Positions 43,976 to 53,700 of a stretch of DNA of 64,000 nucleotides are shown here, in pieces. The stretch covers positions 222,130-286,129 of the forward strand of contig NZ_NESJ01000005.1 in NCBI RefSeq assembly GCF_003063645.1. Reading direction: 5' to 3'. The stretch's first letter is position 1. Each line of letters starts with the position of its first letter. The DNA comes from Limnohabitans sp. 2KL-51 (GTDB taxonomy: Bacteria > Pseudomonadota > Gammaproteobacteria > Burkholderiales > Burkholderiaceae_C). The notes below the pieces were generated by a model, which did no database searches, was not told the DNA's origin, and saw only the letters and a list, made by a program, of their open reading frames with translations. A program made the position numbers and the translations under genes.

Positions 43976-45049
43976 GTGCACGTAACGTCTTTGAACCACG
44001 AACCGGCACTCGATGGCGTGCGGGCTCTGGCGGTGCTGGCGGTGCTGGTGTTCCATGCCGCCCCGCAACTGTTGCCCGGTGGCTTTATCGGTGTAGATGT
44101 TTTTTTCGCACTCAGTGGCTACCTGATCACGGGCATTTTGTTGCTCGAATACCAACAGCTTGGACGCATCCGGCTGGGTCGGTTTTGGTCTCGCAGGTGG
44201 TGGCGTCTTGGGCCTGCCGCCTTGTTGTTGTTGCTGGTGTATGTTGCAGTGCTGGCAGTTCGGCTGCCACCTGAGTCATGGCCCGACAGGGGCTGGGACT
44301 TACTGCTGGTTATGGCGTATGTCAGCAATTGGGCCAGGGCCTTGAACTGGCACCAGCTGGTGGATCTGGGACACACCTGGTCGCTGGCGGTTGAGATGCA
44401 GTTTTACTTGATCTGGCCACTGCTGTTGTGGGGTATCTTGCGTTGGGCCCAGCGACCATTCCTGCGGGTGGGCTTGGTGGTGCTCTTGGCGCTGGTCTCT
44501 TGGCTGTGGCGGGTATATTTGCAAGACCAAGGGGCGTCTTTGGACAGACTTTACAACGGTACCGACGTGCGAGTCGAAACCTTGTTGTGGGGGGCGGCAT
44601 TGGCTTTGATGGTGTCGAGCGTTCCAACTCTGGAATTGATGCGTCGGTATGAACACGGGCTGCAGTGGGGCGTGCCCTTGGCACTTCTGACTTGGATGGC
44701 GGTAGCCGATTGGACGCACCCTGTGGTTTACAGCCTGGGCATCACAGGGGTCAGTATGATGACCATTATGTGGCTGCATGGCCTGCACAATGGGCGTTGG
44801 CAGGGTCATCTGGTTTGGCTGCGCGCGGGCCCTCTGGTGTGGCTGGGGCAGATATCATATGGCGTGTATCTGTGGCATTTTCCGATCATCCGCGCTTTGC
44901 TGGAGTGGCCGCTGAACGGGTTGCCTTTGGTGTTATGGACAGTGCTGCTCACTTTGCTGGTGGCAAGCGTGTCGCGTCGTTTCCTAGAGCTGCCGTTATT
45001 GGCGCGGCGCGACAGGCGCGACAGGCGCGAAGCACGGAGCACGCAATGA
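43976..45049 (+). CDS. OafA/YrhL-type membrane acyltransferase
   Basis: A protein of 357 residues with a GTG start at 43976, 6 nt after the methyltransferase. It has the acyltransferase-3 signature (LDGVRALAVLAVLVFHAAP, GVDVFFALSGYLITGIL) and about ten membrane helices. It has no SGNH extension. It would O-acetylate a surface sugar at the membrane. It is the last gene of the plus-strand run that starts with the PPIase gene, and it converges with the GT41 gene. Confidence 0.92.
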   Translation: MHVTSLNHEPALDGVRALAVLAVLVFHAAPQLLPGGFIGVDVFFALSGYLITGILLLEYQQLGRIRLGRFWSRRWWRLGPAALLLLLVYVAVLAVRLPPESWPDRGWDLLLVMAYVSNWARALNWHQLVDLGHTWSLAVEMQFYLIWPLLLWGILRWAQRPFLRVGLVVLLALVSWLWRVYLQDQGASLDRLYNGTDVRVETLLWGAALALMVSSVPTLELMRRYEHGLQWGVPLALLTWMAVADWTHPVVYSLGITGVSMMTIMWLHGLHNGRWQGHLVWLRAGPLVWLGQISYGVYLWHFPIIRALLEWPLNGLPLVLWTVLLTLLVASVSRRFLELPLLARRDRRDRREARSTQ

Positions 45050-45105
45050 AGGTGTGATGAAACCCCAACCAGGGTGCATTTGCGTCGGATCAAACACTGT
45101 TAAAG

Positions 45106-47403
45106 CTACGGCATGGCCTGCATGTGAGACATGTCGATGGCTTGGGGAGGCAGGCCTTGGTGCTGCCTTTGGTGAGCCAACAGCAGGGCGGCTTCGTAAC
45201 GCGAGACAAAAACTGGGGTGTCGAACAAAGGCATTCGCAGCCGCTGCGCTGCGAGCCGGTCCTTGAATTGCGCCAACTCGCCGGGGGTAGTGGCCAAGCG
45301 GATGGCCAACTGCTCGTAGCCAGGCACATCTTCAGCGACCAACTCGGGCAATCCGACGGCGTGCAATAAACTGGCGGCCATGCGACCCGCAAAGGCTTGC
45401 CCAGCAATAGTGATAACGGGCAAGCCAGCCCATAATGCATCACTGGCGGTGGTGCCTGCATTGAACGGGCTGCTGTCCAGAAAGAGGTCGGCAACCCGGA
45501 ACCGCGCGAGATAGTCAGGCGTTGGCACTTTGGGGCAAAAAATAAGGCGGTCAGGGTCCAGCCCTTGAGCCCTGGCGTGTTGCTTGAGGTTGATCTCGGT
45601 CTGGTCGTGGAATTTGACCAGCAGCAAGCTGCTGGCTGGGCAGGCCTGAAGAATACGCAACCAAGTGTTGAACATGGCCGGGGTGATTTTGTAACTGGAA
45701 TTGAAGCAACAGAAAACAAAGTGTCCGTCTGGGATGCCGAGCTCGTCGCGCGTGAACACGCGGTCTGAAATCGGGCGCTGTCGGTCATTGACCTGAAAGC
45801 AAGGCAGCGAGATGACTTTTTCCGAGAAACTGGTGTGCCCCGAATCGGGGGTGATCACGGGATCCCCGATCACGTAGTCGATTTGCGGATGCCCAAGTGT
45901 GCCTGGAAAACCCAGGTAATTGATTTGAACGGGGGCCACGCGGCGGGCAAATAGACCCGTACGATTGTCGGCGGTATAGCCTGCCAGATCCACGGCCAAG
46001 TCTATTGGCAGTGATCGAGCAAGCTGCACGATTTGTCCATCATCCAAATGGGCGACATCATGGAATTGGTCAAAGGATTGGCGCAAGCGCTCTTGCATCC
46101 GGTCACGGGTTGGCTCGCCAAAATTGAAGGCGATGACTTCAAATTGACGGCGATCGTGCAGCTCAAACAGTTCGGCCGTGAGGTAGGCCACGGCGTGCTC
46201 GCGGAAGTCGCGTGAAAAATATCCGATGCGCAGACGAGCGTCGCTGTGGGTTCGGCTCTTAAGGGGCGTTTCGATGACGTGTCCCTGAGTATCTTTATAG
46301 TGGGCTTGCGCGGCTTGGAGTTGTAACTCGGGTTCGCCGCAAATGGCCAAGACTTGTAAGGGCTGCATGGGGCAGTGGCCTCGCTTGATTTGAGCAATGA
46401 CCTGGCGTTGAATGTCGTCGAAGTCGGTCCAATCGCAAACGTTGAGCTGGGCCGTCAGTTGCATGAAAAGCGACAGTGTCTTGTCTTCAGAGGTCCGCAC
46501 GGCCTCCCTGAATTGGGTGATGGCGGCCGGGTATTGCTGCAGCTCGCACAGAGCACTGCCAGCGTTGTGCCAGGCTTCACTCAAGCTCGGGTCAAGCGAC
46601 GTGGCGCGGTCAAAGCTTTCGATCGCCCCGTAGTACTGCCCAAGACCCAGGTGTGACAGGCCTTTTTGGCTGCAGACCTTGGCTTGCCGTGGATCTAGGG
46701 CCAGCGATGCATTGAAAAAAGCAATGGAAGCCTCGTATTGCTGACGACTGTGCGCGAGTATGCCCATTAATGCCAGCTGGGAGGGCTGGGGTGGGGTTGG
46801 AGACGCACCAAGAAACGAGCGCAATAACCGGGAGTGCGTTTGGTACAAACGATCTACTTCTTGCAACGCTTGCTTGATGGCTGCATGACCCGGGGCTTGT
46901 TGCGCCAACTGGGCCAGCCGCAAGCGGGCTGGCTCAAACTGAGCAAGCTGAGCTTGGGTTATGGCCAGCTCCAAGTGGGCTTCGAGGGACTGCGGCTGTA
47001 TTTGTAGGGCACGCGCCAGACTGGCCATGGCGCTGTAAGGTCGTTCTGATTGGCGAAGAGCCTGGGCTTGCCCAAGCAGAGCTTGTACATACTCTGGCTG
47101 GTGCTGCAAGGCTTGGTCAAAGTGGTCAAGTGCGTCGTCGTAGCGCTGCTGCGTTAAATAGGCATTGGCCAAGTTGAAATGGGCCTTGGGATTGGCCGGT
47201 TGCAGCTGAAGGGCCCGAACAATCAGCTCGATGCCGGTGTCTTGCTGCCCCCACTGCAAACATATAACGCCCCGCAGGTGCAGGGCTTGGGCATGCTGCG
47301 GGTCAGACACGCCAACTTGTTCGTACAAATCATGGGCTAGGGCCAATTGCGCCAGGTGGTGCGCTTGCAGCGCTTGGTCAAACAGGGAGGTCGCTGTGTT
47401 CAT
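45106..47403 (-). CDS. TPR protein with O-GlcNAc-transferase-like (GT41/SPINDLY) catalytic domain
   Basis: A protein of about 765 residues. The N-terminal half is a TPR superhelix (repeats such as ALQLQPANPKAHFNLANAYL and HFDQALQHQPEYVQALLGQA). The C-terminal half is the GT41 domain: RIGYFSRDFREHAVAY, VQINYLGFPGTLG, LDSSPFNAGTTASDALWAG, and FAGRMAASLL. Bacterial members glycosylate proteins in the cytoplasm. The K-loop motif reads CFNSSYKITP, with Ser where many members have Asn. The ATG at 47403 is preferred; an open extension to 47478 is Asn/Lys-rich and overlaps the divergent promoter region. Confidence 0.92.
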   Translation of the reverse strand: MNTATSLFDQALQAHHLAQLALAHDLYEQVGVSDPQHAQALHLRGVICLQWGQQDTGIELIVRALQLQPANPKAHFNLANAYLTQQRYDDALDHFDQALQHQPEYVQALLGQAQALRQSERPYSAMASLARALQIQPQSLEAHLELAITQAQLAQFEPARLRLAQLAQQAPGHAAIKQALQEVDRLYQTHSRLLRSFLGASPTPPQPSQLALMGILAHSRQQYEASIAFFNASLALDPRQAKVCSQKGLSHLGLGQYYGAIESFDRATSLDPSLSEAWHNAGSALCELQQYPAAITQFREAVRTSEDKTLSLFMQLTAQLNVCDWTDFDDIQRQVIAQIKRGHCPMQPLQVLAICGEPELQLQAAQAHYKDTQGHVIETPLKSRTHSDARLRIGYFSRDFREHAVAYLTAELFELHDRRQFEVIAFNFGEPTRDRMQERLRQSFDQFHDVAHLDDGQIVQLARSLPIDLAVDLAGYTADNRTGLFARRVAPVQINYLGFPGTLGHPQIDYVIGDPVITPDSGHTSFSEKVISLPCFQVNDRQRPISDRVFTRDELGIPDGHFVFCCFNSSYKITPAMFNTWLRILQACPASSLLLVKFHDQTEINLKQHARAQGLDPDRLIFCPKVPTPDYLARFRVADLFLDSSPFNAGTTASDALWAGLPVITIAGQAFAGRMAASLLHAVGLPELVAEDVPGYEQLAIRLATTPGELAQFKDRLAAQRLRMPLFDTPVFVSRYEAALLLAHQRQHQGLPPQAIDMSHMQAMP

Positions 47404-47490
47404 GGCGCTGAAAAAAAGATTGTTTATCGATTTTGTTTGCATATTATGAAGTTTGACATTATTGTCCATGATCAACACATCAATAAAACC

Positions 47491-48279
47491 ATGTCCAAAC
47501 GTACCCTCATCCTAGGGCTTTTGACTTTGACCTTGCTCGCGGCTTGCGGAGGCGGAGGCGGAGGCGGAGGCGGAGTCGGCTCTGTTGATCAGTCGTCCGC
47601 CATAGGTGGCAGCACCGAAATCAAGGGGCCGCAAAACGCCGAAGGCTATTGGTCGGGCACCGCAGCGACAGGCACCTCTGTCCATTTGGCCATATTGGAA
47701 AACGGTGAGAGCTGGGGCATTTACACCTCGACGCAGGGCACTTTCGTCTCGGGCGCACTTCAGGGGCAAACCCAAACGGATGGCGCTGAAATGACGGGAT
47801 CAGGTCGAAGTTACAGCTTTACCACAGAGGGCTTTTCGACGGGAACGCTCAAGGCCCAAGTTAAACCCCAAAGTACGCTGGTGACAAACAGTCTGGCGGG
47901 CTTTTCCGCTACGCTGACCTACAACGCGGGATACGATGCGCGGGCCACCCTGTCGGACCTGACAGGCCGATACTTGATTTTCGGACGTTCTGATCGGGAC
48001 ATCATCATTCCTAACCATGTGGACATCAACATGCAAGGTGTGTTTTCTAATCTTGAGAATGGTTGCACGCGGGTTGGGCAATTGACGCCCCGTGCCAGTG
48101 GTAAGAATATTTTTAATATGACGGTAACGTTCAGTGGCGCTTGCACCTCGTTTGCCAACGGCACCCGCTTACAGGGCATTGCTTTTTTGGACAAATCGGT
48201 TACCCCATATAGGTTGCGCAGCCTGAGCCTTAACGCTGAGAGATCCAGCGGTATGGTCATCATTGGCACCAAGCAGTAG
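47491..48279 (+). CDS. Lipoprotein of unknown function with poly-glycine linker
   Basis: A protein of 262 residues with a lipoprotein signal (LGLLTLTLLAAC). The lipidated Cys is followed by nine Gly encoded by a 6-bp GGCGGA-type repeat (about 47548-47574). The mature part contains a beta-rich pattern (EGYWSGTAATGTSVHLAILENGESWGIY) seen in other Burkholderiales lipoproteins of unknown role. It is divergent from the GT41 gene with 87 nt between the starts. The glycine run is a flexible tether, not a phase-variable switch, since a 6-bp unit keeps frame. Confidence 0.82.
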   Translation: MSKRTLILGLLTLTLLAACGGGGGGGGGVGSVDQSSAIGGSTEIKGPQNAEGYWSGTAATGTSVHLAILENGESWGIYTSTQGTFVSGALQGQTQTDGAEMTGSGRSYSFTTEGFSTGTLKAQVKPQSTLVTNSLAGFSATLTYNAGYDARATLSDLTGRYLIFGRSDRDIIIPNHVDINMQGVFSNLENGCTRVGQLTPRASGKNIFNMTVTFSGACTSFANGTRLQGIAFLDKSVTPYRLRSLSLNAERSSGMVIIGTKQ

Positions 48280-48427
48280 CCTGGAGCAAGTTCAAGCGAG
48301 CAGAGATGAAGAGGCTAAATTGATTGCGCCTGATTTGTTTGTCTGATTGTCCTTCGGGTGCACCGCTGTTGTGTGACCAGTCAAAGCAAAAAACCACGCC
48401 ATCCTTGGGTTAAGGCTGTAAAAAAAG

Positions 48428-49411
48428 CTAGGGCTTGACTAACAAGCGACGGCGCTTGAAGCGTTTCTCGAGAGGCCGATCGAGCACCACCACCACCAGC
48501 AAGGACAAAGCCAGCGTGCTGACCAGTCCAGCCAGCATGAAGCCCAGGTTGCGCTGCATTCCAAACAACCCGAACCACCACAGGGCCATGACCGTATGGA
48601 AGAGGTAAACAGGGTAAGAAAGATCGCCCAACCAACGGTCGAGAGCGTGGGATTTGCGCTCCGCAAAAGACACCATTACCCAAGCCGTCAGCAGAAGCGA
48701 AAAATACAAACCCCAGGTCCAAGGCCACTGGTCCCAGCGTAGCCATAACAGGCAATGCGCCAGCCAGGTCATGCTGCTCAGCCAAGGTGCGCGCAAGCGC
48801 TGCAGGTAAGCCCGGTAATGGGCGACCAAGGCGCCAATAGCAAAGGCCATGAAACAGGTCAGAAACAGAGAATAGCGAACAGCAAATGTTGGTGTCTCTA
48901 TGCCGTGTTGCCAATTGAGCATGGCGCTGAGGATCAACGCCAGCCATGCCACTGAGGGACCTCTGGCCATGAGGGGGATCAGCAGGTACACCCCGACCTC
49001 GATCCCAAGTGCACCCGATACGGGCACCAAAAGATTGCCTGCGCCCCAGATCGGTAACAAAGTGATATTGGTAGCCCAGTCGCGCCAGTGCTGTGGCAGG
49101 ACGAATTGACCATTGAGCATCGATGGATTGACACCCTGAAGGGGCATGACCAACAGGGCAACATAGCCCAAGAGACAAGCTAAATAGTAGGCGGGATAAA
49201 TGCGCAGAAATCGATTGAAAGCGTAATCACGCAGGCCACCCCATCCTTCGTTGTAACGCGTCTGGAAGCCCAATGTCATGAGATAGCCGCTGATCAGGAA
49301 AAAGCCCCATACCGCGTAAGCGGCTGGGCCATGGATCATGCCATCCCACAAATGTGAAACCGCGACCAACAGTGCTAGAAAAAAGCGCCAAAATCCCAAT
49401 GCCATATTCAT
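48428..49411 (-). CDS. Membrane acyltransferase family 3 (OafA-like)
   Basis: A protein of 327 residues with about ten membrane helices (FFLALLVAVSHLWDG, AVWGFFLISGYLMT) and a basic C-terminus (KRFKRRRLLVKP). The fold is that of acyltransferase-3 enzymes, which acylate sugars. It differs clearly from the other OafA-like protein at 43976-45049, so two distinct modifications may exist. It is divergent from the methyltransferase gene at 49581. Confidence 0.87.
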   Translation of the reverse strand: MNMALGFWRFFLALLVAVSHLWDGMIHGPAAYAVWGFFLISGYLMTLGFQTRYNEGWGGLRDYAFNRFLRIYPAYYLACLLGYVALLVMPLQGVNPSMLNGQFVLPQHWRDWATNITLLPIWGAGNLLVPVSGALGIEVGVYLLIPLMARGPSVAWLALILSAMLNWQHGIETPTFAVRYSLFLTCFMAFAIGALVAHYRAYLQRLRAPWLSSMTWLAHCLLWLRWDQWPWTWGLYFSLLLTAWVMVSFAERKSHALDRWLGDLSYPVYLFHTVMALWWFGLFGMQRNLGFMLAGLVSTLALSLLVVVVLDRPLEKRFKRRRLLVKP

Positions 49412-49580
49412 CCTCTTGTGAAATCATACTTGGGCATGACCGCATAACCGACCAGAGACGCATTGATTAGAGCGAAAACATTGCCAATGCTGCGTGGGAG
49501 GCCCTTAACTGCCCCACAGCTTGGACGGGGTGAGTAAAATGAATGGCTAAGTCACCTTCCTTTAGCAGAACCATTCATCA

Positions 49581-50783
49581 ATGTTTAACCCAATGGAACT
49601 GCCTTCTACACAATCCTTAATGCCTGTGGTGGTGAGATTTGAGCGATTGGCAGCGCAAATTCCACCGTTTCATTTGTATTTTGACGATCGTCTGCAGGCG
49701 CAAGACTGCTTGATCGCTGGCAATACTCTGACGCTTTCGACGTGTTGGCAAGAGATCCAGGCTGTTTTTTTGCCGTTCAAGGTGATTGAAAAATTCGTCA
49801 ACCATTTGATGGCCTATAAGCCGGATGCTGTGGTGTTCGAGTGCTTGTGTGGCGCCACTTTGGACCTGATTCGTGTCACCCTGGCGATGGGGGTGGCCAT
49901 GCGTGTTGAGTCAGAACAGGACCCGTTGGCTCCGACGGATGAGCACGCTCAACGCTGGCTTTCTTCTTTGAAGAATATTTCGACCGAGAAGCGCCAATCG
50001 GGTCAAAAAAATGAATGGAATTATGGGGTCTATGCCCTGGGCATGCGCGACCACAATCTATTGCTTCGCATGCAACAACAACATGTCGCCTACTTTGAGC
50101 AGTCGAAAAAAATTCTTGATGTGGGATGCGGCACTGGAGTCATGCTGGAGGCTTTGTGCCGCGCAGGCTTGCATGCGCAGGGTGTTGAACGTGACCCAGC
50201 AGCTGTTCGCTTTGCCCGTAGCTTGGGGCATCAGGTGCATCATGCGGACGCGCTAGACTTTCTCGAGCAATCCAGCGCCATTTACGATGCACTTTATTGC
50301 TCACATTTTGTTGAGCATCTTCCAATGAGTGCTGTGGATCGGCTGGTCGGATTGTGTGCACAAGCGCTGTTGCCAGGCGGTCTTGCCGTTTTTACTTTTC
50401 CAGATCCGGAATCGATACGCAGTCAACTGCTTGGCTTTTGGCGTGATCCAGAGCATGTCCGTTTTTATCACCCTGCACTCATTGCTGGCGTGGCGCAAGT
50501 TCATGGCCTGAGCCTAGAGTACAACAGCCAAGATATTCCTTCGCGCTGTGTGGGACACTTCGAAATGACGCCACCAACCTTGGTTGCCGAAGCAATTCAA
50601 AAGCCGCTTACTTTATGGCAATCATTGCTCAAGCAGCTTGGTTTGAAAACAGCCGATGACTTGCAGGCGTTGCAAGCACAAGTGGCGCATCAGCAAAAAC
50701 TCATTGAGCAGTTATGGCAAGTCAATCAAACATGGGCCTGGGAAGATAACGTGGTTCTGATTTTTCGCAAGCACGCAGCATGA
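49581..50783 (+). CDS. SAM-dependent methyltransferase with C-terminal coiled coil
   Basis: A protein of 400 residues. A unique N-terminal ~150 residues precede the methyltransferase domain (ILDVGCGTGVMLEALC, CSHFVEHLP, LLPGGLAVFTFPDPES). A short coiled coil follows near the end (DDLQALQAQVAHQQKLIEQLW). The stop overlaps the next gene by 4 nt. Methyltransferase plus coiled coil beside a multidomain glycosyltransferase resembles the WbdD-type chain-length terminators of ABC-exported O-antigens. That is analogy, not homology I can show. Confidence 0.85.
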   Translation: MFNPMELPSTQSLMPVVVRFERLAAQIPPFHLYFDDRLQAQDCLIAGNTLTLSTCWQEIQAVFLPFKVIEKFVNHLMAYKPDAVVFECLCGATLDLIRVTLAMGVAMRVESEQDPLAPTDEHAQRWLSSLKNISTEKRQSGQKNEWNYGVYALGMRDHNLLLRMQQQHVAYFEQSKKILDVGCGTGVMLEALCRAGLHAQGVERDPAAVRFARSLGHQVHHADALDFLEQSSAIYDALYCSHFVEHLPMSAVDRLVGLCAQALLPGGLAVFTFPDPESIRSQLLGFWRDPEHVRFYHPALIAGVAQVHGLSLEYNSQDIPSRCVGHFEMTPPTLVAEAIQKPLTLWQSLLKQLGLKTADDLQALQAQVAHQQKLIEQLWQVNQTWAWEDNVVLIFRKHAA

Positions 50784-53700
50784 TCGACATCATTATTCCA
50801 GTCTATAACGCGCATCATGAAGCAAAGGCTTGCCTTGAGAGCGTGCTTAAAAATACACGTGGTGGCACGGCCCGCATTACGCTCATTGATGATGCTTCAA
50901 CTGATCAACGGATCAACGATTGGTTGCTGGAGCTTGAAAAATTAACAGATGCCCCGTTGCCCTTGATTGTTTTGCGCAACATGGAAAATCTTGGCTTTGT
51001 CGGAACTGTCAACCGTGCAATGGCACTCAGCCATCATGATGTTGTACTTCTTAATTCCGATACCTTGGTCACCCCTGGGTGGCTTGAGCGGCTAGTAGAG
51101 TGTGCTGATAACGATCCGCAAACAGCCACAGTGACGCCGTTTTCAAACAATGCTGAAATTTGCTCCTATCCACAACTCTGTGGCAATACACCTGCGAATG
51201 CCTTTGACGTCAACAGCCTTGTTCAGGCGCTTGTTGAGGCCCACGATGGACACTGTCCAATCATTCCAACGGCCATAGGCTTTTGCATGTTGATCAGGAG
51301 GCGTGCGCTGGATCGTGTGGGGCTTTTTGATGCTGTACGTTTTGGGCGCGGGTATGGTGAAGAAAATGACTTTTGCATGCGAGTCCGTGCAGCCGGATTT
51401 ATCAATCGCTTATGTCCCGCTGCATTTGTGATACACCATGGCGGCCGTTCGTTCTTGGACGATACAGCAGCACTTAAGCAACTTAACTTGGCACAGCTGA
51501 CGGAACTGTATCCCGACTACAACAAAGAGATTGAAGAGTTCATCGCAAATGACCCTGTTGAGCCTGCTCGTGAACGCGTTGTTCAACACTTGCGTGCTCA
51601 AGGCAAGACGCCAATGGGGTACCCGTTGCCGCCAGCGGTGCTGTTCGTCACTCACGCCATGGGTGGCGGGATTGAAAAGCACATTCAGGACCTGATTGAG
51701 CTGGCGGGGCATGCCTTGCGCATTGAAATTTTGCGCCCGTTTGGCTCCAATGGTTTGAGTCTGGAAGATAGCAGTGGGCAAAGGATCGTTTGGAAACAAT
51801 CTGATCGCAACAAGACGATCAATTTACTGCGTGACCGGCATTACCAGAGAATGCATTTGCACCACTGGCATGGACATCTGCCTGAAATTTTGCAATTGCA
51901 CCGTCAGTTGTTGGTGCCTCTTGACATCACGATGCATGACTTTGGCCTTTATTGTCCGCGCAATAATCTTAGTCAAGACGATGTCAACTACTGTGGTGAA
52001 CCGGAACTCGAAAAATGCGAGCAATGCATTCAACTGAGGCCCAACCCATGGCAATGGCGGGTGGAGGTTTGGCGAGAAGAGATGTACGCGCTACTTCGGC
52101 AAGCCGAACGTGTCATTGCGCCATCTCAGGCTGTAAGCAGCCGGATGCAAAAACATTTTCCTGACATCACATTTCAATTGATGGCGCATCCTCCTCGTCA
52201 CGAATGGATCAGTCATGTTGGGTCCGGACCCTCACCTGTGAAAGTGTTGATTCCAGGGGGGCTTTCCGGCTTCAAAGGCTTGCATCGTGTGGTTGCAGCA
52301 GCCAAATGGGCTCAAAAACATGAGGTTGCGGTCTTCTTTACGATCGTTGGGTACACATCTGACGCTGTCCCCGTTTGGCCAGCCCTACCTCTGACCATTA
52401 CCGGTGAATACCCGGACGCTCAACTACCTCATTTGCTGGATTTACAACGCGCTGATGTTTTGTGGGTTCCTGGCCAAGTTCCGGAAACTTGGTCTTATAC
52501 GCTTGACGCAGCCCTGATGACGGGGTTGCCTATACTCGCGCAGGAATCATCTGGCGCAGTCTCTGAGCGTTTGCTGCAGAGCCAAGTTGTTCATCAACTG
52601 TACCCATCCAATGCCAACAGCGCAGAGATCCTCGATGCTTTGCTGGTTCTAGCTCACCCCAAACCCAAGATTGTCTCTGGGGATCATTTGCAATTCCAAT
52701 TAAGCCGTCGTGATGCGTATCTGCGAGTTTGGCTAGGCTGGATTAAGAATTCAAGTGTTAATGTGGTTTGGACGCCATCACTGAAAAATCAGTCGGACGT
52801 CTCGGAAACCAGAGGTGTTATTGACGATAAAAATTTGTCTCTGCAAGTGCTCTTTTTACATGGAGTCGAATGTGGCCACCAGCAATCCCGTCAAGCATTG
52901 AAAGTACGATTGCGTGAAGTCGATGAGCTTTACGCTTCGTTACAAGATATCCAAGCTAGAGAAGGCAGACCATGGTTTGTAGTCATGGATCAGTTGCACG
53001 GGACAATCGGTGAACTCCAGCCCAAGATTGACGAACTCAATTCAGAGATTGACGAACTCAATTCAGAGATTGACGAACTCAATTCAAAGATTGACGAGCT
53101 TAAGTCGCTACAAGATCAAGTGGTGAAGGACTTTGATCATGAACGGCAAGCCTTGGTTCAGTTTTATGAGACGAGCCGATCATGGCGACTGACGGCTCCT
53201 TTTCGAGCTGTTGGGGGTCTTATTAGACAAATTTATTCAATGCTCAGAAAAATACAGCAAATTATCCAGAGAGGTACTCGTCAATGGCCGATGGCTTGGC
53301 GAATTCTGCTTACGCAAGGTGTGGCGGCATTGCTTTCTCGTATCCGCAGCAAATTGACACTGCCTGAGCCGCCTCAATTGCCGCTGGATGAACGTATTCC
53401 TCCATGGCGCAACACCATCGAGCCCTTGATATTGGGAACATGTTCGGTGGATGTTGTGCCGTTGGTGTCGATTGTGATTCCTGTTTATGGGCAACATCTT
53501 CATACTTACAACTGTCTCCATAGCTTGCAAGAATATACCCAGCTGGAGCGCGTCGAAATCATCATTACCGATGATGCTTCACCTGAGCCAGCTGAATCGG
53601 TTCTGAAATGTGTAAAAGGTGTCAGATGGATTCGTCAGGATCGCAATTCTGGATTCATTGGCAATTGCAATGCGGCTGCAAGACATGCACGCGGCCATTA

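Noticed and set aside
47548..47574. GGCGGA repeat as a phase-variation switch of the lipoprotein
   Set aside because: The unit is 6 bp, so changes in copy number keep the frame and only alter the glycine linker length.
53026..53109. Possible CRISPR-like array (regular short repeats)
   Set aside because: The units are contiguous without spacers and encode coiled-coil heptads within a long reading frame.
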